Positions 1 through 6,405 of a stretch of DNA of 10,179 bases are shown here, one piece after another (position 1 is the first letter of the stretch; each line of letters opens with the position of its first letter). Both the position numbers and the translations under genes were made by a program. Origin of the DNA: Chloroflexota bacterium (GTDB taxonomy: Bacteria; Chloroflexota; Limnocylindria; Limnocylindrales; CSP1-4). The stretch is taken from positions 1-10,179 of the forward strand of contig JAJYGO010000002.1 in the NCBI GenBank assembly GCA_021785115.1. Reading direction: 5' to 3'. Under the pieces are notes generated by a model, which was not told the DNA's origin, did not search any database, and worked only from the letters and a program-made list of their open reading frames with translations.

Positions 1-1035
1 CTCACGCCGCAGGAGACCGAGGAGAGCTTCGCGGTCCTGCGCCGCCTGGCCGACCAGGGCCACAGCATCGTGTTCATCAGCCACAAGCTCTACGAGGTGC
101 TGGCGATCGCCGACCGGATCACCGTCATCCGGCGCGGGCGCGTGGTGGGGGAGCGGAGGCCCGCGGCGACCAACGAGGACGAGCTGGCCGAGCTGATGGT
201 CGGCCGCGAGGTCCAGCTCACGGCCGACCGGGGCACTTCCCACCCGGGCGAGCCGATGCTGCGCGTGACCGGCCTCGAGGCGTCCGACGACCGGGGACAC
301 CCCATGGTCCGAGGCGTGGACCTGGAGGTTCGGGCCGGCGAGATCCTGGGGGTCGCGGGCGTGGCCGGCAACGGCCAGGACGAGCTGGTGGAGTCGATCG
401 TGGGCCTGCGCCGGCCCACCGCCGGCACGGTGACGCTCGACAGCGCGAACATCACCGGTCATTCACCCCGCGCCCTCAACGAGGCGAGCGTGGCGTACGT
501 CCCGGCAGACCGTCACCGGTTCGGCCTCATCCTTCCGTTCTCGATCGCCGACAACCTGGTCCTGACGAGCTACTACCGGTCTCCATACGCGCGCGGGGTG
601 GTCCGTGACGGCGTGTCCATCGAACGCGACGCGCGTTCCTCGGTGGCCCGCTTCGACATTCGCACGCCGTCGGTGACGGCCAGTGCCGCCACGCTGTCGG
701 GGGGCAACCAGCAGAAGATCGTCGTGGCCCGCGAATTCGACCGCGATCTCAAGCTGCTGGTCCTGGACCAGCCCACCCGCGGCCTCGACGTGGGGAGCAT
801 CGAGTTCATCCACAAGCAGGTCATCGCCAAGCGGGACGCCGGGACGGCCGTGCTCCTGGTGTCGGCGGAGCTGGACGAGGTGCTGGAACTCTCGGACCGC
901 ATTGCGGTGATGTACAGAGGTCGGATCGTGGCCGTGCTCGACGGGCCTACCGCTGACAAGAACGACGTGGGCCTGCTGATGGCGACCGGCGGCACCGCCC
1001 GCGGCGGGGCGCAGTCCGCGGAGGCGTCGGCGTGA
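1..1035 (+). CDS. BMP-type nucleoside ABC importer, double ATPase (cassette A), 5'-truncated
   Basis: This is the C-terminal 344 residues of a fused two-domain ATPase that would power uptake of a nucleoside or similar ligand at the inner face of the membrane (family of B. subtilis NupO/YufO). The reading frame is open from base 1, so the start, first Walker A and first Walker B lie outside the window. Counting from base 1, it begins just after the first Walker B (LTPQET), and the first H-loop is H28 (FISHKL). The second domain has the degenerate Walker A GVAGNGQ at about 120-126, the signature LSGGNQQK at 232-239, and LVLDQPTRG at 253-261, with Gln in place of the catalytic Glu. These are hallmarks of the nucleoside/CUT2-like ATPases. 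The C-terminal tail is Gly/Ala-rich. Its stop overlaps the following permease GTG by four bases (GTGA). It resembles the ATPase at 7717-9222 throughout. Family assignment is firm; the exact substrate cannot be read. Confidence 0.95.
   Translation, partial: LTPQETEESFAVLRRLADQGHSIVFISHKLYEVLAIADRITVIRRGRVVGERRPAATNEDELAELMVGREVQLTADRGTSHPGEPMLRVTGLEASDDRGHPMVRGVDLEVRAGEILGVAGVAGNGQDELVESIVGLRRPTAGTVTLDSANITGHSPRALNEASVAYVPADRHRFGLILPFSIADNLVLTSYYRSPYARGVVRDGVSIERDARSSVARFDIRTPSVTASAATLSGGNQQKIVVAREFDRDLKLLVLDQPTRGLDVGSIEFIHKQVIAKRDAGTAVLLVSAELDEVLELSDRIAVMYRGRIVAVLDGPTADKNDVGLLMATGGTARGGAQSAEASA
1020..1024 (+). promoter_or_regulatory. Shine-Dalgarno GGAGG for permease A1
   Basis: GGAGG lies 7 bases upstream of the GTG at 1032, inside the end of the ATPase gene. 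It supports GTG 1032 over the later in-frame GTG 1071 and ATG 1077, which have only a loose GGGG run before them. The GTGA overlap implies translational coupling. Confidence 0.7.
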
Positions 1036-2210
1036 GCGGGCCGGCGCCCGCGCCCGGGGCCGGTCGCGGGGTGAGCATGGCGCGGATCTGGTCCGTGGCG
1101 GCGGTGCCGCTGGCCGTGATCGTCGGGTCCGCCGTGCTCGGTGCCGCGGTCATCCTCCTCTCGGAGCCGCTGATCCCCGGCAGGCAGTTCGACCCGATGC
1201 TGTGGCTGACTGCCTATGAGGCGATGATCCAGGGCGCGATCGGCAGCCCCCAGGAGTGGGCCGCCCTGGACTTCCACTCGCTCGTGTCCACCCTGGTGAA
1301 CACCGCGCCGCTCGTGTTCGGCGGCCTGGCCGTGGGCTTCGGCTTCAAGGCCGGCCTGTTCAACATCGGGGCCCAGGGCCAGTTCCTGGTGGGTGCCCTG
1401 GGCGCCGTCATCGTCGGGGTCTGGCTGCGGGACGCTCCGGTTCCGCTGGCCGTCGCCGCGGCCACCGTCGCCGGCATGGCATTCGGTGCGGCGTGGGGCT
1501 TCGTGCCGGGCTTCCTGAAGGCGTTCGCGGGCGCGCATGAGGTCGTCAGCACGATCATGATGAACTACGTGGCGATCCAGCTCCTGGCGGCGCTCGTGAG
1601 CGGCCCGCTCAAGGTCCCCAGGTCGCCGCAGGCCATCACCTTCGACGTGGGCAACGCCGCCTTCCCGGTGATCCCGTTCCTGCAGCCCAACGGGCACCTC
1701 GGGATCCTCCTCGCGCTCCTGGCGGCGGTCGGGGTCTGGTGGCTCCTCTATCGGACCACCTGGGGCTTCGAGGTGCGGGCCACCGGGGCGAGCCCGGACG
1801 CCTCGCGCTACGCGGGCATGCGCCCGCGGCTGATCACGGTCGCGACCATGACCTTCAGCGGCATGCTCGCCGGCCTGGCCGGCGTCTGCGTGCTCCTGGG
1901 CGTCACGAAGTCCATGACGTCCAGCTTCGGCACCACCGTGGGCTTCGACTCGATCGCGGTGGCCCTGCTCGCGCGGTCGAACCCGCTCGCGATCCTGCCC
2001 GCCGCGCTGCTGTTCGGGGGGATGCGGGCCGGAGCCGGCCTGATGCAGATCCAGGCCGAGATCCCGGCCGAGCTGGTCGACGTGATCCAGGCGGTGATCC
2101 TGCTCGCGCTCGTGACCAGTCCCGTCATCCGGCGGCTGCTCCACGCCGAGGGTCGCCGCACGCGCGGCGCCGAGTCGGTTGCCGCGTCGGTGGCCGAGGT
2201 GGAGAGCTGA
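1032..2210 (+). CDS. BMP-type nucleoside ABC importer, permease subunit 1 (cassette A)
   Basis: An integral membrane permease of 392 residues, BPD_transp_2 family, NupP/YufP type. It would form half of the transmembrane channel with the next gene product. A first membrane helix covers about residues 22-44, followed by an outer loop and then a series of hydrophobic helices. Family landmarks are GLFNIGAQGQF at 108-118 and GAHEVVSTIMMNY at 167-179, the cytoplasmic loop that contacts the ATPase. A GFEVRATG...YAGM block comes later, before the last helices. The N-terminus is Pro/Gly/Ala-rich, so ATG 1077 (starting MARIW) is a possible shorter start. The GTG is preferred because of its GGAGG and the four-base overlap with the ATPase. 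The C-terminus is a hydrophilic Arg/Glu tail. Its TGA shares one base with the ATG of permease 2 (TGATG). Confidence 0.95.
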   Translation: MSGPAPAPGAGRGVSMARIWSVAAVPLAVIVGSAVLGAAVILLSEPLIPGRQFDPMLWLTAYEAMIQGAIGSPQEWAALDFHSLVSTLVNTAPLVFGGLAVGFGFKAGLFNIGAQGQFLVGALGAVIVGVWLRDAPVPLAVAAATVAGMAFGAAWGFVPGFLKAFAGAHEVVSTIMMNYVAIQLLAALVSGPLKVPRSPQAITFDVGNAAFPVIPFLQPNGHLGILLALLAAVGVWWLLYRTTWGFEVRATGASPDASRYAGMRPRLITVATMTFSGMLAGLAGVCVLLGVTKSMTSSFGTTVGFDSIAVALLARSNPLAILPAALLFGGMRAGAGLMQIQAEIPAELVDVIQAVILLALVTSPVIRRLLHAEGRRTRGAESVAASVAEVES

Positions 2211-3295
2211 TGGACGTCACCCCGGTCATCAACTTCCTCTACAGCATCCCGCTCCTGGGGCTGGCGTTCGAGCTCGTCGGCTATCTCGTCGCGATCCTGC
2301 CGGGCAACTCGGCCACCGTCATGGTCCAGGCCACGCCGCTGGCCCTCGCGGCCATGACCGGCGTCATCTGCGAGCGGTCGGGCGTCGTCAACATCGGGAT
2401 CGAGGGCACGATGCTGGCCTCCGCGTTCACCGCCTGGGTGGTCGGAATCGCGGTGAACCCGATCTTCGGCAACCCGGCTCCTTCGGACATCTTCGGGATC
2501 ACGATCCCCCTCCTGATTGCGCTGGCCGCGGCCGTCCTGGTGGCTGTGCTCATCTCGGCCCTGCACGCGTGGATGTCCGTGACGCTCCGGGCCGACCAGA
2601 TCATCAGCGGGACGATCATCAACATCGCCGCAGCCGGCGTCACGGGCTACCTCGACCAGCTGATCTCCAAGTCGTCGCCCGTGGGTGCCGGCGAGTTCGC
2701 GGCCTTCCAGCCGCCGCAGGCACTCGTCGAGCTTCCGCTCGTCGGCTGGCTGCTCAACATGTTCCTGAACCTCGGCCCGATCGCCATGTCCACGGTGTTC
2801 CTGGTCATTGGCCTCCAGATCTGGCTGTTCTGGTCCCGTTGGGGTCTTCGAACCCGTGCCGTCGGTGAGCACCCCCGGGCCGCCGAGACGCTGGGCATCG
2901 ACGTCATCCGGCTGCGCTACCAGAACGTCATGATCGGCGGCGCGTTCGCGGGGCTGGCGGGAGCGTTCCTGAGCATGGAGGCGACCAACTCGTTCCAGAT
3001 CGGCATGACCATCGGCCGCGGGTTCATCGCGCTGGCCGCGATGATCATGGGTCGCTGGACCCCGATCGGCGGCTTCCTCTCGGCGCTCCTGTTCGCCGTC
3101 TTCCTCGAGATCAGCCAGCTGATCAAGATCGCGCCGCCGACCGGCGACCTGGGCCAGGTCATGACCTCCGTGCCGGCCCAACTGTGGGACGCGATGCCGT
3201 ACCTGCTCACGATCGTGATCCTGGCCGGCGCCGTCGGGCGCAGCATCCCGCCTGCCGCCGATGGCCAGCCATACGAGCGCGAAGCCGCAGCCTGA
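2210..3295 (+). CDS. BMP-type nucleoside ABC importer, permease subunit 2 (cassette A)
   Basis: The second membrane subunit, 361 residues, BPD_transp_2 family, NupQ/YufQ type. It pairs with permease 1. Visible family features are a hydrophobic N-terminus without a signal peptide, the block ERSGVVNIGIEGTML (GVVNIGIEG at about 58-66), the RADQIISGTIIN segment, the coupling-loop region GLRTRAVGEHPRAAETLGID, and FIALAAMIMGRWTPIGG near the end. The start is ATG 2210: it overlaps the preceding stop by one base and has AGGTGGAG at 2197-2204 five bases before it. The same frame stays open upstream to about 1739, but that stretch is a shadow of permease 1 with arginine/proline-rich nonsense. The tail is hydrophilic (QPYEREAAA). 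It is the last gene of cassette A; the cassette's binding protein is not in the window and is probably upstream of base 1. Confidence 0.95.
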   Translation: MDVTPVINFLYSIPLLGLAFELVGYLVAILPGNSATVMVQATPLALAAMTGVICERSGVVNIGIEGTMLASAFTAWVVGIAVNPIFGNPAPSDIFGITIPLLIALAAAVLVAVLISALHAWMSVTLRADQIISGTIINIAAAGVTGYLDQLISKSSPVGAGEFAAFQPPQALVELPLVGWLLNMFLNLGPIAMSTVFLVIGLQIWLFWSRWGLRTRAVGEHPRAAETLGIDVIRLRYQNVMIGGAFAGLAGAFLSMEATNSFQIGMTIGRGFIALAAMIMGRWTPIGGFLSALLFAVFLEISQLIKIAPPTGDLGQVMTSVPAQLWDAMPYLLTIVILAGAVGRSIPPAADGQPYEREAAA

Positions 3296-3484
3296 CCGCG
3301 GCCGCCCGGACGGGGCCGGCGCCGAGCCGCTCTCAAGGCTCCCCGCTGAGCGCCGAGCCTCGAGGGCGGAAGCCTCTGATCCCCCACCGGCGTTTCCAGC
3401 CGGGCTCCGGGCGCCGCGCTGGGCGTCGCGATCGGCCGCCGCCAGTCCGCCCGCGGCCGCGTCGCGAGCGTCGTGAGCGCGTCG
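3296..3484 (+). other. Intergenic region after cassette A, no gene seen
   Basis: GC-rich spacer between cassette A and the P450 promoter. Short GC stems can be drawn, for example GAGCC 3324-3328 with GGCTC 3337-3341 and CGGCC 3299-3303 with GGCCG 3314-3318. None is long or followed by a T run, so no intrinsic terminator can be called. Open frames crossing it have Arg/Pro/Ser-rich shadow composition and no ribosome site. Confidence 0.5.
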
Positions 3485-3513
3485 TCGACGCAATCGCGCG
3501 CTTCCACTAGGAT
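3485..3513 (+). promoter_or_regulatory. Sigma70-like promoter of the P450 gene (leaderless or nearly so)
   Basis: A TCGACG hexamer at 3485-3490 (4 of 6 matches to TTGACA) is followed after exactly 17 bases by TAGGAT at 3508-3513 (TAnnnT class). Only six bases separate this -10 box from the ATG at 3520, so transcription would begin at or next to the A of the start codon. The same bases contain AGGA (3509-3512), which could read as a weak ribosome site 7 bases from ATG. The promoter reading explains both boxes and their spacing better. It implies that the P450 is transcribed independently of cassette A. Confidence 0.6.
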
Positions 3514-3519
3514 CGGGCG

Positions 3520-4797
3520 ATGTCGCCGACGCCGCCCGCCTCGCGCAGGACCACTGACCCGTACGCCACCACGCCGGCGGCGCTCGGGTTCGATCCCCTT
3601 GATCGCGCGTTCATCGCCGACCCGTACCCGGTGTACGACCGGCTGCGAGCCGACCATCCGCTGCTCTGGAACCCGGCGACGGGGCAGTGGATGGTGTCCC
3701 GCTTCGCCGACGTCAACGGGCTGCTGCGCGACCGGCGGCTGGGTCGAACCTACCTGCATGTCGCCAGCCACGCCGAGATGGGCCGCGACGAGCCGCCCGA
3801 GTGGCACGACCCGTTCTGGCGGCTGGTGCAGAGCGGGATGCTGGACCGCGAGCCGCCCGACCACACCCGGCTCCGGCGGCTGGTCTCCAAGGCGTTCACG
3901 CCGGCGACCGTGGAGGGGATGCGGCCACGGATCGAGGCGATCGTTGACCAGCTGATCGGCCGTGCCCTCGAGGCCGCCGAGTTCGACCTGATCGCGGACG
4001 TCGCCGAGCCGCTGCCGGTCACGGTCGTCGCCGAGCTGCTCGGAGTTCCCGAGGCCGATCGACACCTGCTCCGGCCGTGGTCGGCCGACATCTGCCTGAT
4101 GTACGAGCTGAGCCCGTCCGAGGACAGCCAGCGTGCGGCGGTCGCGGCCAGCCTGGCGTTCGGCGGCTACCTGCGGGACCTCGCGCGCGACCGGCGCGTC
4201 CATCCGGGCGACGACCTGATCTCCGGCCTGGCGCAGGTCGCCGAGGCCGGAGACACGCTCACCGAGGACGAGCTCATCGGCACCTGTGCGCTGCTGCTCA
4301 ACGCGGGCCACGAGGCTTCGGTGAACGGCACCGGGAACGCGTGGTGGACGCTGTTCCGCCACCCGGACGCGCTGGCTGCACTCCGGGCGGACCCGTCCCT
4401 GGTGCCGAGCGCGATCGAGGAGCTGCTGCGCTTCGACACGCCACTGCCGATGTTCGAGCGCTGGGTGCTCGAGGACATCGAGCTGTACGGCGTGCGCATC
4501 GAGCGGGGCGCGGAGCTTGCCCTCCAGTTCGCCTCGGCCAACCGCGATCCCGAGGGAATCGAGCGGCCAGACAGCCTGGTGCTCGATCGGCGGCCGAACC
4601 CGTACATCTCGTTCGGGGCGGGCATCCACTACTGCCTGGGCGCGCCGCTCGCCAAGCTCGAGATGGGGATCCTGTTCGACGCGCTCCTGCGACGGATGCC
4701 TGGCCTCGAGCTGGTGTCAACCCCGGTCTGGAAGCCGACGTTCGTGCTGCGCGGTCTGCAGTCGCTCCCCGTGGTGGTGGAGCGCGCTGCCGGATAA
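3520..4797 (+). CDS. Cytochrome P450, bacterial soluble type (CYP107-like)
   Basis: A heme-thiolate monooxygenase of 425 residues that would insert one oxygen atom from O2 into an organic substrate, using electrons from a ferredoxin and its reductase. It has no membrane anchor, as usual for class I bacterial P450s. Landmarks in order: PPDHTRLRRLVSKAFTP (112-128, C-helix heme-propionate region), I-helix AGHEAS (262-267), K-helix ExxR as EELLR (E301, R304), and the heme loop FGAGIHYCLG (365-374) with Cys372 as axial ligand. All essential heme-fold residues are intact. The usual I-helix Thr after the acidic residue is Ala266, as in P450eryF (CYP107A1). The start is set by the promoter directly upstream. 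No ferredoxin or reductase gene is in the window, so redox partners must be encoded elsewhere. The CYP family is suggested by eye only; the substrate is unknown. A 64-base gap separates it from the UroD-like gene. Confidence 0.95.
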   Translation: MSPTPPASRRTTDPYATTPAALGFDPLDRAFIADPYPVYDRLRADHPLLWNPATGQWMVSRFADVNGLLRDRRLGRTYLHVASHAEMGRDEPPEWHDPFWRLVQSGMLDREPPDHTRLRRLVSKAFTPATVEGMRPRIEAIVDQLIGRALEAAEFDLIADVAEPLPVTVVAELLGVPEADRHLLRPWSADICLMYELSPSEDSQRAAVAASLAFGGYLRDLARDRRVHPGDDLISGLAQVAEAGDTLTEDELIGTCALLLNAGHEASVNGTGNAWWTLFRHPDALAALRADPSLVPSAIEELLRFDTPLPMFERWVLEDIELYGVRIERGAELALQFASANRDPEGIERPDSLVLDRRPNPYISFGAGIHYCLGAPLAKLEMGILFDALLRRMPGLELVSTPVWKPTFVLRGLQSLPVVVERAAG

Positions 4798-4798
4798 T
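4793..4798 (+). promoter_or_regulatory. Possible -10 box (GATAAT) before the UroD-like gene
   Basis: GATAAT matches 5 of 6 bases of TATAAT and overlaps the P450 stop codon. The region 17 bases upstream (GTGGTG) is a poor -35. It may be only an AT-rich stop-codon context, so the downstream gene could equally be co-transcribed with the P450. Confidence 0.25.
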
Positions 4799-4861
4799 GG
4801 ACGGCGGCGCTGACGTCGCCCCAGCCTTCACGCGCCCAGAGCCAACCCGGAGACCCGTCGC

Positions 4862-6025
4862 ATGCCGATGACCCCTCGAGACCGCGTCCTCGCCGCCCTC
4901 GCCCACGAGGAGCCCGACCGGGTGCCGATCGTGGTGGGGGTCAGCAACGCGACCGGGATCAAGGCGCGACCGTATCGCGAGCTGGCCGGCATCCTGGGAC
5001 TCGATCCGGGCGACGCCTACATCTACGACTGGCCGGAGCTCGGCACCGCCCTGCCGACGGAGGCCATCCTGGAGCGCCTCGGCACCGACGTCCGCCCGGT
5101 GCTCGACGCGTACCCTGCGGAGACGCTGCGACGCAACCGGGAGCGCCCGGCGCACGCCCCGTTCATCGACGACTGGGGGAGCGGGCAGGTCGAGGTCTCC
5201 GACGGCCACTGGTTCCCGGGCGTCCATCCGATGCGGGAGGCCGAGACCCTCGACGCGATCGAGCGCTATCCGTGGCCCGACATGGACGACCCGTCGCGGG
5301 TGGCGCACGTCAAAGCCGCTGCGGCGTCGCTGCGCGCCGACGGGACATACGCGATCATGGCCACCCCGTGGCTGCTGTTCCCGCTGGAGCGGGCGTTCGC
5401 GATGCAGGGCATGGACGCGTTCCTCGTCAACCTCGCGGCGGAGCCCGAGTTCGCCGAGGCGCTGTTGCGCCGGATCGCGGGCCTGTGCCGCCAGCTGATG
5501 GGCCACTTCCTCGACGAACTGGGGCCCAACGTCGACATCGTCAAGATCGGCGACGACCTGGGCTCGGAGCAGTCGCTGCTGATGTCACCGGCGATGTACC
5601 GCCGGGTCCTCAAGCCCATCCACGCCGAGTACATCGCCTTCATCCGGGAGCGGACGCCCGCCAAGGTCTTCTTCCACACCGACGGCGACGTGTTCGACCT
5701 CCTCGATGACCTGGTCGAGATCGGCGTCGACATCGTGAACCCCGTCCAGACCTCCGCGGGGCGGATGTCCGACTTGGCCGGGCTCAAGCGCCGCTACGGT
5801 GAGCGGGTCACCTTCTGCGGCGCCATCGACACCAAGCAGGTCCTGCCCAACGGGACGCCGGCCGAGGTTCGGGCCGAGGTCGGCCGGGTGATCCGCGAGC
5901 TCGGCGTCGGCGGCGGGTACATGGTGGCCGCGGTGCACACGATCATGGACGATGTGCCGGCGCAGAACATCCTGGCGATGGTCGACGCGGCTCAGGAGCT
6001 CGGGCGCTACCCGCTGCGGGGCTGA
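4862..6025 (+). CDS. Uroporphyrinogen decarboxylase-superfamily protein (not HemE)
   Basis: A 387-residue cytosolic TIM-barrel protein of the UroD/MtaA/CmuA superfamily, which includes heme-pathway decarboxylases and corrinoid- or thiol-dependent methyltransferases. Superfamily marks are TPRDRVLAALAHEEPDRVP (4-22), KIGDDLG (228-234), FFHTDGD (270-276) followed by IGVDIVNPVQ, CGAIDTKQVLPNGTP from Cys319, and GGGYMVAAVH (His359) with DDVPAQNILAM near the end. It lacks the RQAGRY-type substrate loop of true HemE. At the MtaA zinc site (H-x-C) it has H272-T-D274. It is therefore neither a normal HemE nor a classical MtaA; a methyl-transfer, demethylation or decarboxylation role is open. The start is ATG 4862, with GGAG nine bases upstream (4849-4852); ATG 4868 is possible. 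It follows the P450 by 64 bases on the same strand, so the pair may act in one pathway (inference). Confidence 0.88.
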   Translation: MPMTPRDRVLAALAHEEPDRVPIVVGVSNATGIKARPYRELAGILGLDPGDAYIYDWPELGTALPTEAILERLGTDVRPVLDAYPAETLRRNRERPAHAPFIDDWGSGQVEVSDGHWFPGVHPMREAETLDAIERYPWPDMDDPSRVAHVKAAAASLRADGTYAIMATPWLLFPLERAFAMQGMDAFLVNLAAEPEFAEALLRRIAGLCRQLMGHFLDELGPNVDIVKIGDDLGSEQSLLMSPAMYRRVLKPIHAEYIAFIRERTPAKVFFHTDGDVFDLLDDLVEIGVDIVNPVQTSAGRMSDLAGLKRRYGERVTFCGAIDTKQVLPNGTPAEVRAEVGRVIRELGVGGGYMVAAVHTIMDDVPAQNILAMVDAAQELGRYPLRG

Positions 6026-6390
6026 CGGCTGGTCGCGAGCCGGGGGAGACCAGACGAGGGAGCGCTCGCCATCTGCGGCGGGCCCCGGTCGTCGTTGTCG
6101 GGGGCAGCCTCGCCAGCCCGACCGTTGCCCGCCACCTCGCCGACCTGCACCCGAGTTGTCGCGCTCGCGAACCGTGCCTCCGGCACCGGGAGGTGCCCCT
6201 CCCGCGCAGCGCATCAGGGCGGCGACCCCTACCTGATCGGCCGTCACGGGTTCACGCGCGACGCCCCGTTGCAGGTTGCGGTTCCATCGCGAAGAGCACC
6301 CCGCACCCCAGATTCGGGACCCCGCGGCGCCTGATTCTCGCGTACGCTAGCCGATGGCCCGGCCCCGCAGCCGAGGGGCGCCCGGGATCT
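6026..6390 (+). other. Intergenic region with weak hairpins and the probable leader of cassette B; no gene seen
   Basis: A gap of about 380 bases before the binding-protein gene. It holds CTGGTC 6029-6034 / GACCAG 6048-6053 (6-bp stem, 13-base loop) just after the UroD-like stop. It also holds CCTCC 6177-6181 / GGAGG 6189-6193, extendable to 8 pairs with two wobbles (6174-6196). Neither has a T run, so both are weak terminator candidates at best. A candidate -10 box lies near the right end. Open frames here (for example from 6095 and 6193) are Arg/Pro/Ser-rich and lack ribosome sites. I recognise no riboswitch fold. Confidence 0.5.
6343..6348 (+). promoter_or_regulatory. Candidate -10 box (TACGCT) for cassette B
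   Basis: TACGCT fits the TAnnnT pattern seen before the P450 gene. It would start transcription near A6354, leaving a leader of about 52 bases before the TTG start at 6406. No convincing -35 hexamer is found 16-18 bases upstream, so this is a weak call. Confidence 0.3.
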
Positions 6391-6392
6391 AT

Positions 6393-6399
6393 GGAGGAG
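6393..6399 (+). promoter_or_regulatory. Shine-Dalgarno GGAGGAG for the binding lipoprotein
   Basis: A near-perfect anti-16S match ending 6 bases before TTG 6406. It sits inside the codons that follow an in-frame ATG at 6391, so an ATG start would bury it. This selects TTG 6406 as the start and gives a signal peptide of normal length. Confidence 0.75.
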
Positions 6400-6405
6400 T
6401 ATTCC

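Noticed and set aside
1739..2209. N-terminal extension of permease A2 back to ATG 1739
   Set aside because: The extra 157 residues are an out-of-frame reading of permease A1. ATG 2210 has a good ribosome site and gives the family's normal length.
573..4629. Large - strand frames opposite cassette A and the P450 (573-2144, 1808-3493, 2917-4629)
   Set aside because: All are His/Arg/Gln/Asp-rich shadows opposite well-supported genes, with no recognisable domain and no ribosome site noted.
4862..6025. HemE, linked to the neighbouring heme protein P450 as a heme-supply pair
   Set aside because: The protein lacks the HemE substrate-binding N-terminal motif, and no other heme-synthesis gene is nearby.
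6029..6053. Intrinsic terminator after the UroD-like gene
   Set aside because: The stem is only six pairs with a 13-base loop and no T run follows; it could occur by chance at this GC content.
6193..6405. N-terminal extension of the lipoprotein to 6193
   Set aside because: It would place the lipoprotein signal deep inside the protein and has Arg/Pro-rich non-coding character.
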